Assembly: GCA_028751875.1 (NCBI GenBank)
Contig: CM054145.1
Coordinates: 7,370,799 to 7,434,798 of the forward strand
Direction of reading: 5' to 3'
Length of the DNA: 64,000 nucleotides
Origin: Rapana venosa
Taxonomy: Eukaryota; Mollusca; Gastropoda; Neogastropoda; Muricidae
The number at the start of each line of letters is the position of its first letter. Position 1 is the first letter of the stretch. Made by a program: the position numbers and the translations under genes. Below are positions 39,544-48,975 of the stretch, piece after piece. The notes beneath the pieces are model-generated. The model was not told the origin of the DNA and did no database searches. It worked only from the letters and a program-made list of their open reading frames with translations.

Positions 39544-39555
39544 ATGAACACTTAA
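39544..39555 (+). CDS. Minimal upstream ORF of the ankyrin/SOCS gene
   Basis: ATG AAC ACT TAA lies 9 bases before the main ATG. A three-codon uORF this close leaves little room for reinitiation at the main start, so leaky scanning past its weak context would be needed. Presence in the mRNA is inferred from the acceptors upstream. Confidence 0.3.
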   Translation: MNT

Positions 39556-39564
39556 AGAAGAACC

Positions 39565-39877
39565 ATGGCAGACTGCACAGGCAGGAAACAAAGCAAGAAG
39601 AAGAAGAAACAGACGGAGCAGAACGGCAACTCCTCCTCTGGAAGCAGCCCCGAGATGGACAACGGCACGTTTGGGGACAAGGAGATCCTCAAGTACCTGA
39701 TCGCCGCCCAGTCAGACGACATCGACACTCTGCAGCAGTATCTGGAGCATGGGATGCCGGTGGACACCAAGTGCCTGATGTTCCTGGATACCGCTCTTCA
39801 CAAGGCCTGCAGGACTGGAAGCATGAAAGCCACACGGCTCCTGCTGGCCCACGGAGCAGACATGTCCACCAAAGCTG
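39565..39877 (+). CDS. Ankyrin/SOCS gene, coding exon 1
   Basis: 313 nt, 104 codons plus one base, ending at donor gtagtt. It encodes the Lys-rich leader and the first two ankyrin-type repeats. The exon probably begins further upstream at one of two duplicated acceptors (39426 or 39467). Confidence 0.85.
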
Positions 39878-41835
39878 GTAGTTGTTTGTGTGTTTGAATG
39901 ATTGTTGATTGGGGTGTTGAATTGTCGTTGTAGTTGGTGTTGAATTTTCATGACAAAGGTGTCCCCCGTAACCTATGTGGTTGTAGGAGAGCGAGGCATC
40001 AAAGACCTCAGCTTCTCCAAGGGCCAGCATCGTGACAGTGTGTGTTGAATTATCATTATAGTGGTGTTTAATTATCACGGTAAAGGTAAAGGTGGTAAAG
40101 ATGTTCCTTTCCCTGTGAGGTCGTTGAGGAGTGAGGCATCAGAGACCTCAGCTTCTCCAGTGGCCAGCATATTGAGGGGGGCACCCATCTCCTCTCCCTC
40201 GCTGCTTTACCTTCCTTGACCTTAAAAGAGGCAGGTACCCATTTACAACTGCGTAAATTGGGGGCTGTACGGAAAGCAACGTGCACGAATGGTCACCCAT
40301 CCACTTGGTAACCACGCTCGATTCTGTTTAACATTGGCTAGGGGAAAGCGAGTGCTCTGACCACTGAGCTCTCCTGTCCCCAGGAATTATCATGGTAGTG
40401 GTGTTTGAATTATTGTTAATATGGTGTTGAATTATCATTAATAGTGGTGTTGAATTGTCATGACAGTGGTGTTGAATGATCATGATAGTATTGGTGTTTG
40501 TCAGGATAATGGTGTTGGATTATCATTAAAACTAAAAAGTGGTGTTGAATTTCATGATGGTGATGCTTTTATTTTTGTTCTGCAGGACAGGAGTAAGAGT
40601 AGTTGGGAAGGAGAGGAGTGTTGAAAAGTATGGGTTATATTGAAGAACAAACGGGGCTTCTGTAGTGTAGAGGGATAACATCAGCTGGATAGATCTGTTT
40701 TCTTCGGTGTTTCACTAATTGGATTTTTTACACCTTGGGACATTACAAGATTGTACACTTCTCTGGATATTTTCAAATGTTATCTTTTTTTTTTTTTTTT
40801 AAATGTGCTAGAATGTACCAAATGAAGTCAAAATTGAAGTTAATCAAATACCTTGATTTTCCTACTTTCGAGAAACTTCTGAAAGCGTAACATGACTTCC
40901 AATAAAAAGGATTGTTGTTGTTTTTTTTCTAGATGGAGCGGGTGGGTGGGAGTTGTCTCCTTTCATAGGCATTGTAGGGTGAGAATGTTTGTTGATGCAG
41001 GTTTTAACCAAAGCTGCTTGCATTTGCCCCCATGTCATTGAGCTTCTCAGACAGACCATTCTTGTTGTGCGCAGATGACGGCCAGGGGGCCCTGCACATC
41101 GCGGTGAAGAACCGACAGCCCGACATCATCCAGGTGCTGCTGTCGCACGGGGCCTGCCCAGACGCGCAGGCGGAGCCCAGCGGCTTGACCGCGCTGATGC
41201 TGGCGGCCAGCTTGACCAGCATGCACATGGTCAGGCAGCTGATCCAGGCCGGCAGCAGCCTGAACCTGCAGGACAGCGCGGGCCGCTGCGCCCTTCACCA
41301 CTGCTTCAGCTACTACCAGGCCCGGCCGGAGTTCATCGCCCATTCTGTCGACTGCGTCCACCTCCTCGTGGAGGCCGGGGCCAACATCCACCTCCCAGAC
41401 GGCGACGGCAAGTTCCCGCTGACGAGGGCCGTGGAGAAAATGAACATGCGGGCTGTGAAGTACTTCCTGGCTCAGAACGCCGAACCGGACAGTCGCAGTC
41501 TGCGATATCACTCGGTGGAGCGTGTGGCACCTTTGGCCTTTGCCGTGGTCACAGGTCGGCACCAGCTGGGGAACGTGCTGTGGTTTGCCGGAGCGACCTG
41601 TTGGGATATGTGGCCGGGGCACGCTCGGCTGCAGGATGTGATGGTGGGTGCGGATCTGTCTTCCTTCGCCTTTTGTCAGCCTCGCACGTTGAAAGAGGCC
41701 AGTAGGAAATGCGTTCGAGATCAGCTGCGTCTGTGTGGAGCCGTGGGACACAAGTTTACAGAGAGCGTTGAAGCGCTTGGTATTCCCACATCTCTGAAGG
41801 ATTTTGTTCTGCTCAAAGATGTTTTGAAGATCTGA
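39565..41835 (+). CDS. Ankyrin-repeat and SOCS-box (ASB-type) protein, 357 aa, two coding exons
   Basis: Exons 39565-39877 and 41075-41835 join in frame (G|AT codon, GT-AG intron of 1197 bp) into 357 residues. Residues 1-36 are a Lys- and Ser-rich leader. About six ankyrin-type repeats follow: roughly 39-70, 74-104 (DTALHKACRTGSMKATRLLL), 107-139 (GALHIAVKNRQPDIIQVLL), 142-172, 174-213 (with a longer loop) and 215-245. Residues about 306-357 form a SOCS box: a BC-box-like TLKEASRKCVRDQL, with Ser where Cys is usual, and a divergent Cul5-box-like IPTSLKDFVLLKDVL. Such proteins bind substrates through the ankyrin repeats and dock on Elongin B/C and Cullin 5 in a ubiquitin ligase. The start sits in an ideal context (ACCATGG). 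No specific vertebrate ASB number can be given. The second exon is clearly GC-richer than its surroundings. Confidence 0.85.
39953..40035 (-). repeat. SINE-C 3' fragment in the ankyrin/SOCS intron
   Basis: gtaacctatgtggttgtagg and gacctcagcttctccaaggg. Confidence 0.6.
40080..40382 (-). repeat. SINE-C, complete, in the ankyrin/SOCS intron
   Basis: It runs to gagctctcctgtcccc and is flanked by an aattatca repeat (about 40070 and 40385). Confidence 0.75.
41075..41835 (+). CDS. Ankyrin/SOCS gene, coding exon 2 and stop
   Basis: 761 nt from acceptor gttgtgcgcag to the TGA at 41833-41835. It encodes four ankyrin-type repeats and the C-terminal SOCS box. The base composition is strongly GC-rich at third positions, unlike the flanking AT-rich DNA. 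Confidence 0.88.
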
Positions 41836-42027
41836 GCAGGGAGATGTGTGAGCTGGGCGCTGTAAGATGGTGAAAAAGAGGAGTTAGTGTCACATTTGAA
41901 TAGTACTTAGCAGTTTATTCCATTTTACATTTTGCTCCATTATCAATGTTTTTTCAAATAATCTTTGAAAGTCTTTTCCTGTACGGTGTGTGGACTGTTT
42001 GTATCAACTCAATGAGCAGCAGAAGGT

Positions 42028-42033
42028 AATAAA
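42028..42033 (+). promoter_or_regulatory. Candidate poly(A) signal of the ankyrin/SOCS gene
   Basis: AATAAA about 190 bases after the stop codon is the first canonical signal downstream. Other AATAAA motifs occur further on in AT-rich DNA, so the true end is uncertain. Confidence 0.35.
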
Positions 42034-42194
42034 AAGCGAATATTGTTACAGTAAATTGTTATGGACTAAAAGCCTGGAAGCCGAGTACATTTTAAGAAAA
42101 CGCATGCCAAAAAACAGTGTTGTTCCTTGGTCCATGTACATGTTCGCTGCACAGGATTTTTTCTATGAAATTTACACACATCACGGTTAGTGTT

Positions 42195-42330
42195 ATAAGG
42201 CAGCCGTCATTCTTGGAAGACTATGGAGTTGCGCTCCAGGTGTTGATTCTGGTACAGGTCGGTTGTGGCTGGCCAGTCCGACATGGGAATGACAGTCCCT
42301 ATGGCAAAGGGCACAGTTGAAGTCCGACGC
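42195..42330 (+). repeat. Low-copy dispersed repeat, first copy
   Basis: agactatggagttgcgctcc and gtggctggccagtccgacat match a second copy at 48868-48975. Class unknown. Confidence 0.5.
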
Positions 42331-42564
42331 TGGTCTGTCTGCCTGTGCTGCAGCCTTTCTTCTTGTCACATTCATCACAGTTAGCACATATATTTATGTA
42401 GGTTGAAGAACTGTAGGATAAAAACCCTTGATGTTTGTTGATTGAAATATGTATATATAGTACTATTATTCTTGTTACTGTTTTTTCTTCTTCTCCTCTT
42501 ATTAAATACCTCATAATCTTAAGAAGGTTTATTCAAGCTTAATTTACATCCTGTGGTGTATATA

Positions 42565-42595
<31 letters not shown>

Positions 42596-42984
42596 CATAT
42601 ATATACACACCATATTTACATTTACCTGGTCTTCCAGTGATATCAAAGTGTATGAACTATCTTTTTACATATAAAGAATCTTGGAGTATGTCATGTTGGG
42701 AGAGATATGTCCTGGCACATAACCTCGTTTGTGTTGAAAATGACATACATTTGGCCATATACTGCTTACTGGAAGACAAAATGTTTATCTTCTAATTGTC
42801 AGAATCAGCTGTTTAATTCAATAGAACTTGAAAAAACAATCAGATCTGAATTTTCCCACAATTCATTATACTATGATATACCCTGCTTCATTTGCCATTC
42901 TGGAATGGCAGATAAATCACGCCCCTCATGCTGCCACAAGCGCAAAAAGAAGAAAGAAAAACAACCACCAAACTAGATCTGGGA
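42331..42984. other. AT-rich downstream of the ankyrin/SOCS gene
   Basis: A (TA)n run at about 42560-42605. It may be 3' UTR. No gene. Confidence 0.4.
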
Positions 42985-43080
42985 TCAGATTCATACACCT
43001 ACCTTAATGAAGGGCTAAAACAGTCGCACACACAAAATCTCACCATTGGTGAACCTCAGAGTTTTAGCCGAGGACCAAAA
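42985..43080 (+). repeat. Isolated tail b
   Basis: tcaccattggtgaacctcag and gttttagccgaggac. Confidence 0.55.
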
Positions 43081-44129
43081 CAAAAGTAATGATAATAATA
43101 AATGAAGGAAAGAAAAGATGCATACACAATCATGCAGTGTATGTGTACAGTTTTTTAGTGTTGCGCTGTAAATTTTACCTGTCAAAATAGATGTCAGTCC
43201 TAAGCATCTCCTTTAATCCAGTGGTTAAAACTCCAAAATGCATTTTTTGGTGTGTGTATTCTTGTCACACACACACACACACAAAACCAACTATGTATCG
43301 ATCTTGCTTGCTGATGATTCCGACTTTTTTGTGTAAAATGATACATTTTATGTCAAATGCTGAGGCATTAGGTACTTCAAATGTATATAATTTTTTGTGT
43401 CTTCTTTTTAGGGGGGGAGGTTTGGTATTTTATATATGTTATCTCGATTCTAATATTGCTAAAAAAAAAATTGTTTTGTTTGATCTGTGGTATTTGGTTG
43501 AAGTTCATTTGTCCCTAGGCTATTTTTGGCCTCAACTTTGACCCTCTGGCCTTGAACTGCTTTAACTTTTTGCCTCCTGTTGGTAGAGTTTTGCTTCCTC
43601 TGACTGTTTGTCTATACCCTCCCCCCCTTCCTGTTACGTCAGGTATTGATTTTTGATTCCTTTTCTACACATGCCCACACATGCATGCATGCATGCATGT
43701 GCACAGACACACATGGCTTTTTTCTATAGAATTTTGCCAGAGACAACTCTTTTGTTGCTGTGGGTTCTTTTACATGCGCTAAATAATTCACATTAATGTA
43801 ACTCTGATTCACATTTGTGTAATCCCTTGTTGTCATTGCATGACTAAATTTTTGGGAATGCAGGGAAGCAGAAATGGACAATCCATAAAGCAATGTTGTG
43901 GTGATTGTTTTACATGAAATCGGTAAATCTAGCACTGAAGTTTCATGAATGAATTATGATTGACTTGTTCGCTAGACTTATCAACCAATCAAAGCAAAGG
44001 TCACAGGGTTGGAAGGGAGAAAACCCTTTGGGGCAAGTTGTGATGATTACCTGTGATATATATTGACAAATTTGGTGGGGATACTTTTTGGCTATGCTTT
44101 CATAACATGTGAGATGTGTGAATGATATT
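43081..44129. other. AT-rich intergenic, no recognised gene
   Basis: Short CA and CATG repeats (43265, 43680). Nothing else identified. Confidence 0.4.
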
Positions 44130-44205
44130 GATGATAGTAATATCATACGAAATTTATATTTCGCTAAATCTTGTAAAGCAAAACAAATCAAAGCGCTTGA
44201 TACCT
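44130..44205 (+). repeat. Element F copy
   Basis: aaatttatatttcgctaaat, cttgtaaagcaaaacaaatc and aaagcgcttg. Confidence 0.5.
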
Positions 44206-44694
44206 TAACATGTTTACTTATATGATTTGAATGTGTTTTGATATTTACACATTACATAAGTTTTATAAAATGTCATGTACAGAAAGCACTATAGACTGCT
44301 CTTAACTGAGAATGGTCGTTGGGATGCTGTATTGATGAAAACACAAGTTCTCCCTATTTATGATTGTCATGTGGCAATGCCTGGGTCTCAACAAAGCTTT
44401 TTTGGGGTTCAGTCAGTGATGGTGGCCACCCATTTGTTTGTCTGTCTGCCTTGTATATATACAGCTCAGATAGGGGATGAAAAAAGAGAGAGTAATGATA
44501 ATGATGATGAAATCTAAAAAGGATGAAACCTGGAGAAAGCATTCTTGGGTGAGGTGTGATTTTCTTCTTTGTCAAACGCTCAGACAGCGACTGTTGACTA
44601 GTGATTTAATTCTGTGAAGCTTTTCTTCTTGTCGCAGTGTTTTCAAGATGATTTAGTCTGTAAAAACGTGATTGGTTTGTCGATTTTTCAAGTA

Positions 44695-44835
44695 TTCTTC
44701 TCTTATTCGCTTTTTACACTGTCAGATGTGTTTTGGAGAAATAGTGGCAAGTCCTTTCCAGCTCCTCTCATGGGCCCTACAGCTTGGTTTGCAGGACCTT
44801 CTCCATCGGCCACATAATCTTCCTCAGGATTTTTC
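44695..44835 (-). mobile_element. Second copy of the jockey-like LINE tail
   Basis: About 135 bp similar to 39037-39175, in the same orientation, with the frame disrupted by a stop. It is 5'-truncated at the RKIMWPMEKV-equivalent region. Confidence 0.6.
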
Positions 44836-45015
44836 AAGTAAATCTTTTTTCTGCTGAAAACAAGTTATTTATTTTCCATACAGACAACATAGGACAGTGA
44901 CATGTTGTGCTACAGCAGAGCTGCTGATTGTCTACACAGTGCGGTGTTGTCTGAGTCATAGCAGCAGTTCTGTGCCTAGATAAACAGACAAACCACAGCC
45001 CACAAATCCATCATT

Positions 45016-45100
45016 ACTCAGTCAAGGGTCCAGGACCCAGTGCTAAAATCAGCGCACCCCTTCCTTTTACCAAGTCCCGGTGTGGTCAGTTCCTGCTGTA
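45016..45100 (+). repeat. Dispersed repeat shared with 25424-25508
   Basis: actcagtcaagggtccagga, accaagtcccggtgtggtca. Confidence 0.5.
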
Positions 45101-45117
45101 ATGAGCACCAGCTGGGA

Positions 45118-45485
45118 TTTATTTTATTTTATTTTATTTTTTATTTTATTCATTTATTTCAAGGATAATGGAATAAGTACTCATGTGCTTTATTTTCATC
45201 CAATCCCCGTGTGTATGCAGTTTTGTAAAGTTTGTCATCCATTCCCACTGGCACACTATGGCCTACTCTTCCAAAAAGGGGAACAGGTTTTAACATGAGC
45301 GCAAGATGTTCTGCGTGAGTTTGCACACAGGACCTCGGATTTTATGTCTCATCCGAAAGACTTTTGGGGAGAGTGGAGTTGGCACTGATATTAATCCAGA
45401 GGAAAAATCCTTTTGAGCGAGAATCGAACCCGTGTCAGCAGATGACGAATACACCACTCTAACCACCAGGCTATCCCGTTCCCCC
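45118..45485 (-). repeat. SINE-A with tail a
   Basis: tttatttcaaggataatgga, ggcctactcttccaaaaagg, ctcatccgaaagacttttgg, tcgaacccgtgtcagcag and accaccaggctatcccgttc. Confidence 0.78.
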
Positions 45486-46157
45486 CCTCCCCCTGGGATG
45501 AGATAGGTAGCAGCTGAGAGTAGCTGAAAGTGGGGGAAACTGACAGCTGTGAAACAATCAATATCACAGAGGAAAGGAGACAGAAACAACACACACACAT
45601 CCATACTGCTGCCAGGCTCATTCTCTAGCACGTTTCACAGTCAGCCATTTGCAACAAGCTGCCCATTAACATAAAGCTGAAAATAACATGATAGAGAAAA
45701 GGAAGGAATAAAGATTTACACTTTTATCTCTATCTGCTGCAGTTTGCTGAAGAATTCACTCGCCACTTGAAAAGCAGTTTGCTAAAGTGTTCACTTGTCA
45801 CTTGAAAAGCTATTTGCTGAAGTGTTCTCTTGTCACCTGAAATCAAAAGTATGACTGAATTCATATATGTGCATTGTAGCTGCTGTTCTTTTCTCTACTT
45901 TTTTTCTTGATTTTGTGTGTGTGTGTTTATTCTTTTGCTGCCAAGTTTCTGACTAAAGAACTCTCTTTTAGTGCCAAGTATTTTTCATTGCTGTTGCTGG
46001 TTTTGTGGCATTCGGTCTGTGTCAGAATAACATGGGTCAGTTTTTCCACTCTAAACTGGGTGAAGGGGAATGTATCTGCTATCATGCCAGCAAGTCAACT
46101 GTAGGTGTGAAACCTTGGTGCTATATGAAAAACTGTCCTTTTTAACTTGACCTGCAC

Positions 46158-46780
46158 AATCGACAAAAGTCACCTATAGCGGTGAATGTCAGTGTTGACA
46201 AAAGTCACCGATAGTGGTGAATGGTAGTGTCAACAATAGTCACCTATAGCGGTGAATGGTAGTGTCGACAAAAGTCACCGATAGTGGTGAATGGTAGTGT
46301 CGACAATAGTCACCTATAGCGGTGAATGGTAGTGTCGACAATAGTCACCGATAGTGGTGAATGGTAGTGTCAACAATAGTCACCTATAGCGGTGAATGGT
46401 AGTGTCGACAATAGTCACCTATAGCGGTGAATGGTAGTGTCGACAATAGTCACCTATAGCGGTGAATGGTAGTGTCGACAATAGTCACCTACAGCGGTGA
46501 ATGGTAGTGTCAACAATAGTCACCTATAGCGGTGAATGGTAGTGTCGACAATAGTCACCTATAGCGGTGAATGGTAGTGTCGACAATAGTCACCTACAGC
46601 GGTGAATGGTAGTGTCAACAATAGTCACCTATAGCGGTGAATGGTAGTGTCAACAATAGTTACCTACAGCGGTGAATGGTAGTGTCGACAATAGTCACCT
46701 ATAGCGGTGAATGGTAGTGTCGACAATAGTCACCTACAGCGGTGAATGGTAGTGTCAACTTAAGTCACCTATAGCAGCGT
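46158..46780 (+). repeat. Minisatellite, 35-bp unit, about 18 copies, with higher-order pattern
   Basis: The unit is gtcgacaatagtcacctata plus gcggtgaatggtagt. Each unit contains the inverted repeat tcacc-6-ggtga. Variants (gtcgac/gtcaac; ctatag/ctacag/cgatag) alternate regularly. Bounded by TTAA at 46142-46145 and 46786-46789. Confidence 0.95.
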
Positions 46781-47337
46781 AAGAGTTAATGGATACCAAA
46801 TATTTGTTTTGTTTTGGAGTTTTCTTGATTTGGGGTTAAAACAAACGTCACCTCATTGACAATTAATTGCCATACCCTTTTTTAAAAAATTGCTGAAATA
46901 CTTGCTAAAAAAATTGATTAAAGAAAAAAAAATTGGAATGCACATTTTCTTTTGTTGATATATGAAAATGCAACAGCATTATCACACAAAACCTCCCCCG
47001 GATGGCAAAATTATATTATGCCAAGAAAAATTCTTTTCATTTTTGTGCCTTTAGGGATGGTGATGTGACAATTTCTATGATTTTTTTTTTTTAACACCTG
47101 TCTGAAATCCGTGTGGATCACCTTTCTTCGCATCACTTGTCGGTTTGTTTATTTTCTTGTGAAAGAAGTAACATGTGTGCACTTTCTCCTGTTTATATCC
47201 TTTTTGTGTTTTGTCTGTATCTATTTTCAAAATATATGGGCATGCAGTGCGGTATTTATTGATGATAGATTGTTGGGTATGATATGCTACAGTGTGTGGG
47301 GTACATTACTTTTTGAATGTGCAGATGTGTGATGGTT

Positions 47338-47630
47338 AAAGGTAAAAGGTAAAGGTGTCCAATAACCTGTGTGGTCATAGGGGAGCGAGGCGTCAGAGAC
47401 CTCACTTCTCTAGGGGCCAGCATATTGAGGGCAGTGCCCATCTCCTCTCCCTCACTGCTTTACCTTCCCTGACCCTAAAAAGGCAGGTACCCATTTACAG
47501 CTGGGTGAACTGGGGGACTGAAGCCAAGGTGTGCAAACGGTCACTCATCCACTAGGTAACCACGCTCGAAGCTGCTTAACCTTAGCTGGGGGAAAGCGAG
47601 TGCTCTGACCACTGAGCTATTCCGTCCCCA
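47338..47630 (-). repeat. SINE-C, complete, with TSD
   Basis: Flanked by a tgtgtgatgg-type repeat (about 47324-47333 and 47632-47641). It contains ctttaccttccctgacccta and gagctattccgtcccc. Confidence 0.78.
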
Positions 47631-48021
47631 TGTGTGTGATGGAGATCTCTTGTATTTCTCGGTGGTGGTGTTGTTTTGGGGGTTGGGTGTTTTTTTTAAA
47701 TAACTTTTTGTATTGAGAACTGTGAACTGTACTTAGTTTTGAAAAGCAAATACTTGCTTTTAAAAAAGTTTAGTTAATGAACAATTTTCATGTGTGGAAT
47801 GCTAAAGGGGGAAAAAAATGTACATGAGTATAATGAATGTACTGCCATAAGCGTGAATAGATGCTTGCAGTTATGACAGAGTGCATAGATATATATCTTT
47901 GTACTTGCCTGTCTTATATGTGGGTGTATGTGCATACTCACACACATGTGTGTACATAAAAACATATTTTTCATGTATGTACCTCTTTATACTTGCTTAT
48001 CTTATGTTTGGGTTTATGTGC

Positions 48022-48024
48022 ATA

Positions 48025-48073
<49 letters not shown>

Positions 48074-48112
48074 ACACACACACAACACACACACACACAC
48101 ACACACACTTGC
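48022..48112 (+). repeat. (CA)n microsatellite
   Basis: About 90 bp of CA with rare interruptions. Confidence 0.9.
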
Positions 48113-48579
48113 ATGGATGTTCATCTGAAGTCATGCATATTTACATACATCAACTAACTCTCTCTCTCTCTTATGCAAACACACACAACACACCTACATC
48201 CACCCACATACACACACGCACATGCGGGCAGGCACGCATACACGCACACATGCATGCACACACACACACATCTCTGTGATACACAGCACATATGCACAAT
48301 CATTGATACTGCCAATTAAATTATGATTTTTGTTTGGTAAATGGTCATGCTCCTTTTTTCTGACGATGACTACTGTCCTTTAAAATGGGGAATGCAGTTC
48401 GCTTCTGCTGTGCCATAATCTTGCTGTTGTACACTTTTCAGTATTTTTGTTGTTGTTGTGCCTGTGTCATTTTGGGGGGCTTTCTTTTTTGTTTTGTTTC
48501 ATTTTTGTTTGTGGTTTTTGTTGTTGTTGTTGATCAGTGATTTTGAAAAACAGTGTCTATGTGTGTGTAGTGTGAGTAT

Positions 48580-48740
48580 GTGTGTGTGTGTGTGTGTGTG
48601 TGTGCATGTATGTGTGTGTATGTGTGTGCATGTGTGTGTGTGTATGTGTGTGCATGTGTGTGTGTATGCATGTGTGTGTGGGAGTGTTTTGGTTTGTGTG
48701 TGTGTGTGTGTGCGTGTGTGTGTGTGTGTGTGTTTGCATG
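48580..48740 (+). repeat. (GT)n-rich tract
   Basis: About 160 bp of GT/GTAT/GCAT words. It gives spurious long open frames on both strands. Confidence 0.9.
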
Positions 48741-48867
48741 TCAATTTGTACTGTAAAGCAGTGTAGATCAAAATTTAACACTTTCATTTACATAGACCAA
48801 GAAAGAATTGGATCTGAGCATGGTCACCCATGTTGAAAAGCTTAGTGTGAAATTTTGTCTTACATAT

Positions 48868-48975
48868 ATAGGCATCCGTCAGTCTCGTAAGACTATGGAG
48901 TTGTGCTCTAGGTGTTCATTCTGGTGCAGTGTCGGGTGTGGCTGGCCAGTCCCACACGGGAATGGCAGTCCCTGT
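48868..48975 (+). repeat. Low-copy dispersed repeat, second copy
   Basis: ggcatccgtcagtctcgtaa, agactatggagttgtgctct and gtggctggccagtcccacac. Similar to 42195-42305. Confidence 0.5.

Noticed and set aside
41047..41751. Long minus-strand frame opposite the ankyrin exon
   Set aside because: It is the antisense shadow of a GC-rich coding exon; the plus frame has clear ankyrin and SOCS motifs.
44614..44857. Two overlapping frames downstream of the ankyrin gene
   Set aside because: They lie antisense to a LINE C-terminal relic and have no protein similarity I recognise.
46158..46780. Short repeat with an internal inverted repeat, CRISPR-like at first sight
   Set aside because: The 35-bp units are back to back with point variants only, so this is a minisatellite.
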